From contig SLGR01000165.1 in the NCBI GenBank assembly GCA_007136585.1, positions 1 to 6,054 on the forward strand: a DNA stretch of 6,054 nucleotides. The letters are read 5' to 3'. This document shows positions 1 to 5,590 of the stretch, one piece after another. Made by a program: the position numbers and the translations under genes. This DNA is from Candidatus Sumerlaeota bacterium. Its GTDB lineage: Bacteria; CG03; SLGR01. Within the stretch, counting starts at the first letter, position 1, and each line of letters opens with the position of its first letter. The notes under the pieces are model-generated. The model was not told where the DNA came from, searched no databases, and saw nothing but the letters and a program-made list of their open reading frames with translations.

Positions 1-89
1 CTTACCGCTGTTATAAGGACACCGGCGATATCCTTTTTCTTAGGCGGGACCGGACCGGAAGAACTTTTACTGCCTTTCCTGGGCGGCAT
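1..89 (-). CDS. ftsK: Probable N-terminus of DNA translocase FtsK (partial)
   Basis: An open frame starts at an ATG (87-89) and runs off the left edge. Its 29 visible codons read MPPRKGSKSSSGPVPPKKKD followed by IAGVLITAV. A short basic, Ser/Pro-rich cytoplasmic tail followed by the start of a hydrophobic segment is the usual beginning of FtsK/SpoIIIE proteins, which pump DNA at the division septum and are anchored by N-terminal membrane helices. The start lies inside the end of the preceding winged-helix-like gene, with a 23-base overlap, so the two are probably translationally coupled. The only purine-rich stretches upstream are GGGGAAG, directly against the ATG, and an AAAGG about 11 bases away. 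FtsK is often found downstream of rpsO-pnp, which supports the call. None of the diagnostic motor domain is in the window, so another membrane protein remains possible. Confidence 0.5.
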   Translation of the reverse strand, partial: MPPRKGSKSSSGPVPPKKKDIAGVLITAV

Positions 90-291
90 CTTCCCCGGTG
101 ACCTTTATAACTTTGTCACTTCCTTCCTGAAGAACATCAAACCCGCCTGAAGCAAGAAGCATACCGGCGGCGATAAGCAGTTCGGAGGCCCGGCAGCCGA
201 GCCGCTCTCTCAGCTGGGTTAATGTGAGGCTTCCGGTTTCCCTTACGAGACGGTCTGCCCGGGAGGAGAGCTGCTCAATTCGGGATCTCAT
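67..291 (-). CDS. Small putative winged helix-turn-helix protein
   Basis: This is a 74-residue protein that I cannot assign to a named gene. The predicted order is a helix around residues 3-17, a second helix after the TLTQLRERLG segment (23-32), a third helix at RASELLIAAGMLLASGG (about 34-50), then a short beta-like pair (FDVLQEGSDKVIKV) and a disordered acidic/Gln tail. That is the size and order of a minimal winged-helix domain, with a 'replace the rule, then read one level deeper' pattern typical of wHTH modules that bind DNA or a protein partner. No catalytic motif is visible. The ATG at 289-291 is the first possible start, since an in-frame stop lies two codons upstream. Its ribosome site is weak (GGA about 11 bases ahead). 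It follows accB by 41 bases and overlaps the putative ftsK start, so it looks like a genuine operon member rather than a chance frame. Confidence 0.6.
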   Translation of the reverse strand: MRSRIEQLSSRADRLVRETGSLTLTQLRERLGCRASELLIAAGMLLASGGFDVLQEGSDKVIKVTGEDAAQERQ

Positions 292-332
292 TCTTTAAAT
301 ATTCCGGCCAACCCTGATGAAAGCGAACATCC

Positions 333-827
333 TTAAAGGTTCTCTATCTCGAAAAGAGGATCGTTTACTTTGACCGGAGCCGCGTTTTCCGCGATAGCCT
401 TTACTATACGGCAGGGGTTTTCCACCTGAACCTCGTTCATAAGTTTCATAGCCTCTATTACGCATACAGTCGCGCCGGAGGAGATCTCGTCACCCTCCGC
501 CACATAGGGGTCTGATCCCGGAGAGGGAGCGCGGTAGAATATTCCGTTCATAGGGGACCTTATGCAGGTCTTTTCCTTTACGGGTTTCCCCCCGGCGGGG
601 GCGGCTGAAGGAACCTCGGGCTGCGGCGCAACCGCCGTGGCGCCCCCTGCCCTGCGCACCCGTATGCTGATCCCGTCTTTCTCCTGCCAGGAAACCTCAA
701 GGAGGTTCTCCTCTTTCATCAGTTTATATACCCTGGATATATCCCGCTCCGCGACAGAGAGTTTTTTTCCCTTGCTGACCGTCTTTTTTTTCGCTCCGGT
801 TTTTGTCTTCTTCTTTGATTTTGCCAT
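333..827 (-). CDS. accB: Biotin carboxyl carrier protein of acetyl-CoA carboxylase
   Basis: The protein (164 residues) carries biotin between the biotin carboxylase and carboxyltransferase parts of acetyl-CoA carboxylase, the first step of fatty acid synthesis. The C-terminal biotinyl domain (about 86-164) has the motif EAMKLMNEV, with Lys128 as the predicted biotinylation site. It also has the SPMNGIFYRAPSPGSDPYV segment, including the 'thumb' loop that marks true AccB rather than other biotin carriers. Residues 28-60 match the conserved N-terminal region (RDISRVYKLMKEENLLEVSW). A Pro/Ala-rich linker spans about 62-83. Unusual is a Lys-rich tail at residues 1-22 ahead of the normal AccB start. 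The ATG lies four bases after the pnp stop, which is a tandem TGA-TAA, and has no clear ribosome site, so it probably depends on ribosomes finishing pnp. No accC follows, although accB-accC is the common pairing. Confidence 0.93.
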   Translation of the reverse strand: MAKSKKKTKTGAKKKTVSKGKKLSVAERDISRVYKLMKEENLLEVSWQEKDGISIRVRRAGGATAVAPQPEVPSAAPAGGKPVKEKTCIRSPMNGIFYRAPSPGSDPYVAEGDEISSGATVCVIEAMKLMNEVQVENPCRIVKAIAENAAPVKVNDPLFEIENL

Positions 828-831
828 TTTA

Positions 832-2952
832 TCAGTCGCCGTAATGTTCCTTTTTCTCTTCGTTCACCTCTTCGGGGGTAAGGGCCGCCACACGGCTGAG
901 ATTAATCCTGCCGCGGTCGTCAATCTCAAGACACTTTACCCTGACACTGTCGCCTTCGCTGAGTATATCGGTGACCTTTCCTACCCTGTAGGGGGCAAGC
1001 TCTGATATATGGACCAGTCCTTCCTTCCCCGGAAGGACCTCTACAAAGGCTCCGAACTCCATTATTTTCTTGACCGTACCGTCATACAGGGTTCCCGGCT
1101 CCACGTCGTCTGTGTACCCACGGACAAGTTTCTCTGCCCGTTCCAGGTCTTCTTTTGACTCGGCGCTTATTATAACCGTCCCATCGTCTTCAACGTCTAT
1201 ATCGGCACCCGTATCTTCCTGTATCCCCTTGATATGCTTTCCACCCGGACCTATAAGAGACCCGATCTTGTCAGGCTTTATCTGAAGCGTGGCAAGCTGC
1301 GGAGCATAGGGCGAGAACTCGGTTCTTGAAGCGGGGATGGCTTTCTCAAGCTCATCTATCGTCCTGATACGGGCCGCCCTCGCCTGTTCCAGGGCCCTCT
1401 CAAGCACCTCCCGGCTTATCCCTTCAACCTTTATATCCATCTGTATGGCCGTCACACCGTTGCGGCTCCCGGCAACCTTGAAATCCATATCCCCGGAATG
1501 ATCCTCATCACCTACCATATCCGTAAGAATAACATCCTCTATTATCCCCATCCCCACTCCGGCGACGGTGGATTTAAGAGGAACCCCGGCATCCATAAGG
1601 GCCATTGAGCCGGCGCAGACCGTTGCCATTGAGGATGACCCGTTGGATTCCAGTATATCCGAAACCAGGCGTATGGTGTAGGGAAAATTTTCCTTTGACT
1701 CAAGCATGGGCAGGATGGCTTTCTCAGCCAGGAGCCCGTGCCCTATCTCCCTTCTTCCCGGACCCCGGAGGAACCGGGCCTCGCCCACCGAATAGGGAGG
1801 AAAATTGTAATGAAGCATAAAGTGCTTCTTATACTCCCCTTCGAGCTCATCCATAACCTGCTGGTCGGAACCCGTTCCAAGTGTGGTGACCGCAAGGGAC
1901 TGGGTCTCCTCCTTGGTGAATATAGCAGACCCGTGCGTGCGGGGAAGCACCCCCACGGAGCAGGTTATCTTTCGTAACTCATCGGGTTTGCGCCCGTCCA
2001 CCCTGAGTTTCTCGTCTCTTATCAGGCAGCGGAGTATCTCCTTCTCAAGTTTACCGAAAGCTTCCTTGATATCTGATGAGCGATCCTCCTCATCTTCGGT
2101 TCGTCCGGATTCAAAACGGTCAATTATCTCCTGCCGTATCTCTTTCAGCGCTGAAGAACGCTCCTGTTTTCCAAGGGCTTTCTTAAAGGTATCCGTAATC
2201 CTGCCGGAAGCAAGCTCACGCACCTCCGTCATAAGGGAATCGTCTATCTTAGGAGGAGTGAACCCGGCCTTGACGGGAGAAACCTCGTCTATGATGCTCT
2301 TTTGCGCTTCAACAATCTTACTGATGGCATCCCTGGAAGCCTCAATAGCCTCTAAGATCTCTGTCTCGGAAGCCTCAAACGCCTCGCCTTCAAGCATTGT
2401 CACAGCTGACTCTTTACCGGCAACAATAATATTCATTGTGGAGGACTCCAGCTGGCTGAAGGTAGGGTTCACTATGTACTCGCCGTCAACCTTACCTATC
2501 CTTACAGCTCCTACGGGGCCCTGAAAGGGAGCATCCGAAAGGGCTGTGGCGCAGCTGGCTCCGACAAGAGCGGGGATATCCGAATCATTTTCCCCGTCGG
2601 AGGAAAGAACTGTTACTATTATCTGAACCTCGTTGACGTATCCATCGGGAAAAAGAGGCCTTATAGGCCTGTCTATAAGTCTGGAGGTTATTATCTCCTT
2701 CTCCTGGGGGCGTCCCTCCCGCTTAAAGAACCCTCCGGGTATCTTTCCGGCAGCGTAGGTTCTCTCCCTGTAGTCAACCGTAAGCGGAAAAAAGGACTGT
2801 CCTTCCCTTGCCTCGGCCGTACAGCATGCTGCAAGCACCACCGTATCGCCATAGGACACCTTCACCGCTCCCCCTGCCTGCCGGGCCAGTTCCCCGGTCT
2901 CAAGCACAAGTTTCCTGCCGTCAATCTCAATCTCTCTCGTAATCTTACTCAT
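832..2952 (-). CDS. pnp: Polyribonucleotide nucleotidyltransferase (PNPase)
   Basis: This is the phosphorolytic 3'-to-5' exoribonuclease, which forms a trimeric ring and often joins an RNA degradosome. Its 706 residues are the normal length and all domains are present: first RNase PH core (about 1-145, with FFKREGRP at 76-83), helical linker (about 150-310), second RNase PH core (about 315-545), KH domain (about 555-613, IGPGGK at 567-572) and S1 domain (about 619-688, GTVKKIMEFGAFVEVL). The catalytic stretch GDEDHSGDMDFK (481-492) supplies Asp484, Asp490 and Lys492, equivalent to E. coli Asp486, Asp492 and Lys494, so the enzyme should be active. The C-terminal tail after S1 is short and charged. 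The ATG is preceded by AGGG at a workable distance in a purine-rich leader. It follows rpsO, as in most bacteria, and is followed almost directly by accB. Confidence 0.98.
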   Translation of the reverse strand: MSKITREIEIDGRKLVLETGELARQAGGAVKVSYGDTVVLAACCTAEAREGQSFFPLTVDYRERTYAAGKIPGGFFKREGRPQEKEIITSRLIDRPIRPLFPDGYVNEVQIIVTVLSSDGENDSDIPALVGASCATALSDAPFQGPVGAVRIGKVDGEYIVNPTFSQLESSTMNIIVAGKESAVTMLEGEAFEASETEILEAIEASRDAISKIVEAQKSIIDEVSPVKAGFTPPKIDDSLMTEVRELASGRITDTFKKALGKQERSSALKEIRQEIIDRFESGRTEDEEDRSSDIKEAFGKLEKEILRCLIRDEKLRVDGRKPDELRKITCSVGVLPRTHGSAIFTKEETQSLAVTTLGTGSDQQVMDELEGEYKKHFMLHYNFPPYSVGEARFLRGPGRREIGHGLLAEKAILPMLESKENFPYTIRLVSDILESNGSSSMATVCAGSMALMDAGVPLKSTVAGVGMGIIEDVILTDMVGDEDHSGDMDFKVAGSRNGVTAIQMDIKVEGISREVLERALEQARAARIRTIDELEKAIPASRTEFSPYAPQLATLQIKPDKIGSLIGPGGKHIKGIQEDTGADIDVEDDGTVIISAESKEDLERAEKLVRGYTDDVEPGTLYDGTVKKIMEFGAFVEVLPGKEGLVHISELAPYRVGKVTDILSEGDSVRVKCLEIDDRGRINLSRVAALTPEEVNEEKKEHYGD

Positions 2953-3007
2953 TTAAATTTCCCTGTTCTTCCTTTTCCTGTGTTCCTTCGTCTTTTTTTC
3001 AGCTGAA
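2953..3007 (-). promoter_or_regulatory. Purine-rich pnp leader with ribosome binding site
   Basis: Read on the minus strand, the stretch just ahead of the pnp ATG is nearly all A and G. It contains four AGG-type sites (GAAGGAA, CAGGAAA, AAGGAAG and CAGGGAAA), the last placed about 7-8 bases before the ATG and therefore the likely ribosome site. Such a leader should be largely unpaired. It opens with a perfect 10-base palindrome, TTCAGCTGAA (2998-3007), followed by a run of A rather than U, so it is not a terminator. Confidence 0.5.
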
Positions 3008-3008
3008 C

Positions 3009-3028
3009 CCCGGATTTAAAATCCCGGG
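3009..3028 (-). promoter_or_regulatory. Stem-loop between rpsO and pnp (possible processing site)
   Basis: In the rpsO-pnp spacer the minus strand can fold as CCCGG, a bulged G, ATT, loop TTA, AAT, CCGGG: eight base pairs with one bulge, strong at the base. It begins about five bases after the rpsO stop codon. No U-run follows, so it should not end transcription efficiently. In E. coli the same spacer carries an RNase III-cut hairpin through which PNPase controls its own mRNA. The position matches, but the stem here is shorter than a classical RNase III substrate. It could also simply protect the rpsO 3' end. Confidence 0.5.
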
Positions 3029-3033
3029 CGGGC

Positions 3034-3303
3034 TTACTTGCGTATCTTTGTTTTCTTTATAAGCTGGCTATATCTCTCGGGGCTGCGTTTCTTAAGGTAA
3101 TCAAGAAGCTTTCGCCTCCGGGAAACCAGCTTGAGAAGTCCGTACCGGGAGTGAAAATCCTTCTTATGGGTCTTAAGGTGTTCTGTCAGGTTGTTTATCC
3201 TCTCGGTAAGGATAGCTACCTGAACCTCGGGGGACCCGGTATCTTCATTTTCCCTCTGGTACTCCTTTATAAGTTCCTGCTTCTTATCTTTGGTTATGGA
3301 CAT
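3034..3303 (-). CDS. rpsO: Small ribosomal subunit protein uS15
   Basis: The 89-residue protein matches S15 throughout. It is a primary binder of the central domain of 16S rRNA that helps organise the platform of the small subunit, and its helices also contribute to a bridge with the large subunit. The conserved [10 protein letters not shown] stretch lies at 21-30 and the [25 protein letters not shown] block at 46-70. His42, Asp49 and Ser52 correspond to the rRNA-contacting residues of E. coli S15. The ATG has a strong purine-rich site, AGAGGGGAGAG, some 10 bases upstream. It follows the diguanylate cyclase gene by 22 bases and precedes pnp by 81, the classic rpsO-pnp pair. No separate rpsO promoter is evident in the preceding 90 bases. 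Confidence 0.98.
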   Translation of the reverse strand: MSITKDKKQELIKEYQRENEDTGSPEVQVAILTERINNLTEHLKTHKKDFHSRYGLLKLVSRRRKLLDYLKKRSPERYSQLIKKTKIRK

Positions 3304-3325
3304 CTATATCACTCTCCCCTCTTGG

Positions 3326-4627
3326 TTAACCGGCCGCGCATATCCTGTCGCGCCCCTCTTCCTTAGCCCTGTAAAGGGCCCCGTCGGCTTTACCTATGAT
3401 TCCTTTTAAATCTACACCGTCATCCGGATATGAGGACACCCCGAGACTAACCTTTACGGAAACCTCTCCCGGAGCGGAGCCCTCCCGGGACATTCCTTTC
3501 CTTATCCTCTCTCCCAGCGCCATGGCCCCTTCCTTGGGGGTTTCGGGGAGTATTACGCAGAACTCGTCACCGCCGTACCGGCATACCGTATCCGCCCTGC
3601 GGACAGCCTTCTTCAGGTACCGCGAAACGTTTTTAAGGATCTTATCGCCCCTCAGGTGTCCGTAAGTATCGTTTATTTCCTTGAAATTGTCAAGGTCAAT
3701 TATAATTAATGAGAGGGCCCTGTCGTAACGCTGGGCGCGGCTGAGTTCGGTCTCAAGATGTTCCTGAAAATACCTGTGGTTGTAAAGGCCGGTAAGCCCG
3801 TCTGTCACTGAAAGACGGCGGGACTTCTGATAAAGTATTATATTCTCTATCGCTACCGTGGAGTGGTTGGCGAAAGTGGAGAGAAGCCTGCGGGAGGAAC
3901 CGGAGAAACCCCTGCTGGCGGATCTGCCGGTTATAACAAGTCCGCCTGTGACCCTGCCCCGTGACCGGAGCGGGGCGCAGAGAGCCGCCTTAAATTCACG
4001 CGCACACCCTTCAGGAACCTGGTCGAAAAGAGAAATGGTCTCAACCCCGGGAGGCCACTCCCTGAGCTTATCGACAGCCCGGCTTACCAGAACCGCCTCC
4101 GCATCCGGGGAGAGCCCCCAGGTTGACTTCATATCAATGGAGCTTCCGCTTTCATCCATAAGGATTATCATCCCCCCGTCATATTTTGTTGATTTTATAC
4201 AGGAGGAGAGTATCAGCATCAGCAACTCTTCAAGCCCAATCCCGGCAGTCATCCGCGCGGAGACCCTGTGGAGTTCCGCCTGCACCTGTCTTTCCACAAG
4301 AAGGCTGCTCAGAATATGCTTGGTAACCCCGCCCAGAAACTCTATCCCTCTCTCTGCGGCCGCCCGGCGGAGTTCATCTTCAATCTCCGTACCGTCGGTA
4401 AGGTCAAGAATAGCCTCCGGCGGGTCTTCCGACTCAAGGTACTTCCGCCACTCCGTATCCGTCTCAATACCCAGACGGTCGGCCAGTCTCACCCCGGCGG
4501 CCCCGGGATTTATGTCGATAACTGCCGTTATCTCAACCTCCCTATCCTCGTTTAGAACCTCGATACTGGCCAGTCCGCGGCGCCCGCCGCCTACGATAAG
4601 AATCTTTGTTTTATGTTTTGATTTCAC
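3326..4627 (-). CDS. Diguanylate cyclase with Rossmann-like, GAF and GGDEF domains
   Basis: This 433-residue soluble protein probably makes cyclic di-GMP from two GTP. Residues 7-105 look like a Rossmann fold: beta strand KILIVGGGRRG with the GxGxxG pattern at Gly13, Gly15 and Gly18, then VIDINPGA with acidic Asp38 ending the second strand, as in NAD-preferring folds of the Gfo/Idh type. A GAF-like domain spans about 125-265. The GGDEF domain (about 272-432) is complete: DGLTGLYNHRYF, metal-binding DLDNF (Asp311), the signature YGGDEF at 351-356 and the inhibitory I-site RxxD at 343-346. The enzyme should therefore be active and product-inhibited. No transmembrane segment or signal peptide is seen. 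The start is GTG (4625-4627), the only usual start codon between the in-frame ribF stops and the first strand, with a weak ribosome site. It is an unusual insertion between ribF and rpsO. The ligand of the N-terminus is inferred, not shown. Confidence 0.9.
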   Translation of the reverse strand: MKSKHKTKILIVGGGRRGLASIEVLNEDREVEITAVIDINPGAAGVRLADRLGIETDTEWRKYLESEDPPEAILDLTDGTEIEDELRRAAAERGIEFLGGVTKHILSSLLVERQVQAELHRVSARMTAGIGLEELLMLILSSCIKSTKYDGGMIILMDESGSSIDMKSTWGLSPDAEAVLVSRAVDKLREWPPGVETISLFDQVPEGCAREFKAALCAPLRSRGRVTGGLVITGRSASRGFSGSSRRLLSTFANHSTVAIENIILYQKSRRLSVTDGLTGLYNHRYFQEHLETELSRAQRYDRALSLIIIDLDNFKEINDTYGHLRGDKILKNVSRYLKKAVRRADTVCRYGGDEFCVILPETPKEGAMALGERIRKGMSREGSAPGEVSVKVSLGVSSYPDDGVDLKGIIGKADGALYRAKEEGRDRICAAG

Positions 4628-4640
4628 GGTAAAGTTTACC
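4628..4640. repeat. 13-base perfect palindrome at the cyclase start codon
   Basis: GGTAAACTTTACC has six-base arms around one central base and directly abuts the GTG start of the diguanylate cyclase gene. It sits about 22-35 bases downstream of the predicted transcription start. As DNA it has the form of an operator for a dimeric regulator. As RNA it could form a five-pair hairpin with a three-base loop that hinders initiation. Which, if either, applies cannot be told from one copy. Confidence 0.4.
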
Positions 4641-4661
4641 CGGGCAGCTTCTCTCTCCCGG
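4640..4661 (-). promoter_or_regulatory. Stem-loop at the 5' end of the cyclase transcript
   Basis: On the minus strand CCGGG (4657-4661) can pair with CCCGG (4640-4644) around a 12-base, purine-rich loop containing GAGAGAAG. If transcription starts near 4662-4664, this stem would form the very 5' end of the mRNA, an arrangement that often slows decay. It is only five pairs long, so this is tentative. Confidence 0.3.
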
Positions 4662-4669
4662 CAGAAAAA

Positions 4670-4698
4670 ATTTTACTACTCTGAGTTTTGGATGTCAA
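4670..4698 (-). promoter_or_regulatory. Sigma-70-type promoter for cyclase-rpsO-pnp
   Basis: Inside the last codons of ribF the minus strand reads TTGACA (4693-4698, a perfect -35), then exactly 17 bases, then TAAAAT (4670-4675, five of six matches to the -10). An A/T-rich run follows. The predicted start is near 4662-4664, giving a leader of about 35 bases before the GTG of the diguanylate cyclase gene. The promoter would let the cyclase, rpsO, pnp and later genes be transcribed separately from truB-ribF. Activity has not been shown, and the organism's sigma factor preference is unknown. Confidence 0.65.
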
Positions 4699-5590
4699 AT
4701 CTGATCTTCTCTATATCAGAGGAGATCCGGGCGCGGAGGCTTCCGACGCTGGAGAACCGCTCAGGATCCCTTATCTTCCCAAGAAGGACGGCCCCGCAGA
4801 ACCTCTCTTCCGAATTCTTATCGCAGTCCAGGAGATGCACCTCCACGGAAACCTTCCTCCGGGGACTCTCCCCCACACTTACCTCTCCTATAAAACACGC
4901 TCCGTATACACCGGCGGGAGCTCCGGAAAGATCTGTGACCATTTCGCATGAAAAAACACCCCGGGGAAGAAGTTTCCCTTCCTCAACATCAAAGTTAAGA
5001 GTGGGATAACCTATCCTGCCGCCCAGGCCCCGGCCGCGGACCCTGCTCCCTGTAAAATAAAATTTTCGCCCCAGCATCTTCTCCGCCTCTTTAAGCTCTC
5101 CTTTCTTAATCAGATCCTTTATAAGCGAAGAGGATATCTTCCGACCGTCAATCTCAGCCATCTCCGCCACTCTTACTTCAAGGGATCCTCCGGATTTTCT
5201 TAGAGTCCCGAGATCTCCCCGCCGGTCTTTTCCGAACCTGAAATCAGGACCGACCGATATACTGTAGGCTCTGACCCGGCTTCTCAGGAAACCGTTTATG
5301 AACTCTTCCGGGGTCCACTCCATCCACTCCCCGTCCGGAGGAAAAACCACTGCGAGATCAACACCCGCCCGGCTCATCAGGGAAAGTTTCTCTCCGGTAG
5401 TAGTAATAAGCCCCCTCTCGGGCTGCTCAAAAGTAACTGCGCAGACCTGTCCTTCCCCCCTGGAACGGGCCGCATCAACAGCTATTTCCGTTACCTTCCT
5501 GTGCCCTAAATGAAACCCGTCAAAAAACCCCGCCGCCGCCGAGACAGGCCGGGAAAGAGAGAGGTTCTTATAATCCCTAATAACTTTCAA
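4676..5590 (-). CDS. ribF: Bifunctional riboflavin kinase / FAD synthetase
   Basis: The 304-residue enzyme phosphorylates riboflavin to FMN and then adenylates FMN to FAD; the length is normal. The N-terminal adenylyltransferase half shows GFFDGFHLGH (21-30), the nucleotide-binding His motif, then VGPDFRFGKDRRGD (113-126) and ISSSLIK (152-158). The C-terminal kinase half shows GSRVRGRGLGGRIGYPTLNF (181-200), with the essential PTxN at 196-199, and VEVHLLD with the likely catalytic Glu250. Some positions differ from the common consensus: TFEQPE at 53-58 where TFEPHP is usual, Lys158 where Arg is usual, and FIGEVSVGES where NIGxxPT is usual. The start is a TTG (5588-5590) whose last two bases are shared with the truB stop TGA. 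No other start exists between an upstream in-frame stop and the first motif. It ends with tandem TAG-TAA. Confidence 0.96.
   Translation of the reverse strand: MKVIRDYKNLSLSRPVSAAAGFFDGFHLGHRKVTEIAVDAARSRGEGQVCAVTFEQPERGLITTTGEKLSLMSRAGVDLAVVFPPDGEWMEWTPEEFINGFLRSRVRAYSISVGPDFRFGKDRRGDLGTLRKSGGSLEVRVAEMAEIDGRKISSSLIKDLIKKGELKEAEKMLGRKFYFTGSRVRGRGLGGRIGYPTLNFDVEEGKLLPRGVFSCEMVTDLSGAPAGVYGACFIGEVSVGESPRRKVSVEVHLLDCDKNSEERFCGAVLLGKIRDPERFSSVGSLRARISSDIEKIRFDIQNSE

Noticed and set aside
292-331. An 11-codon mini-ORF between accB and the winged-helix-like gene (ATG right after the accB stop)
   Set aside because: It is too short to distinguish from chance, has no conserved feature, and relies only on an AAGG next to its ATG.
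562-1005. A 147-codon plus-strand open frame with a Phe-rich hydrophobic middle
   Set aside because: The hydrophobic stretch is the antisense of the Lys-rich start of accB (Lys codons read as Phe), so it is not a real membrane protein.
1883-2524. A 213-codon plus-strand open frame opposite pnp
   Set aside because: The composition is low-complexity and Ser-rich, with no domain, and the opposite strand encodes an intact PNPase with all its motifs.
2998-3028. Possible intrinsic terminator after rpsO
   Set aside because: The stem-loop is followed by TTCAGCTGAA and an A-run, not by a U-tract, and pnp needs read-through.
4628-4669. c-di-GMP riboswitch ahead of the cyclase gene
   Set aside because: The leader is only about 35-40 bases, too short for a known c-di-GMP aptamer, and the conserved core is not seen.
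3858-5009. A 383-codon open frame on the plus strand opposite the cyclase and ribF genes
   Set aside because: It is Ser/Arg/Pro-rich without any recognisable domain, spans the gap between two well-supported genes on the other strand, and is best explained as an antisense shadow of their codon pattern.
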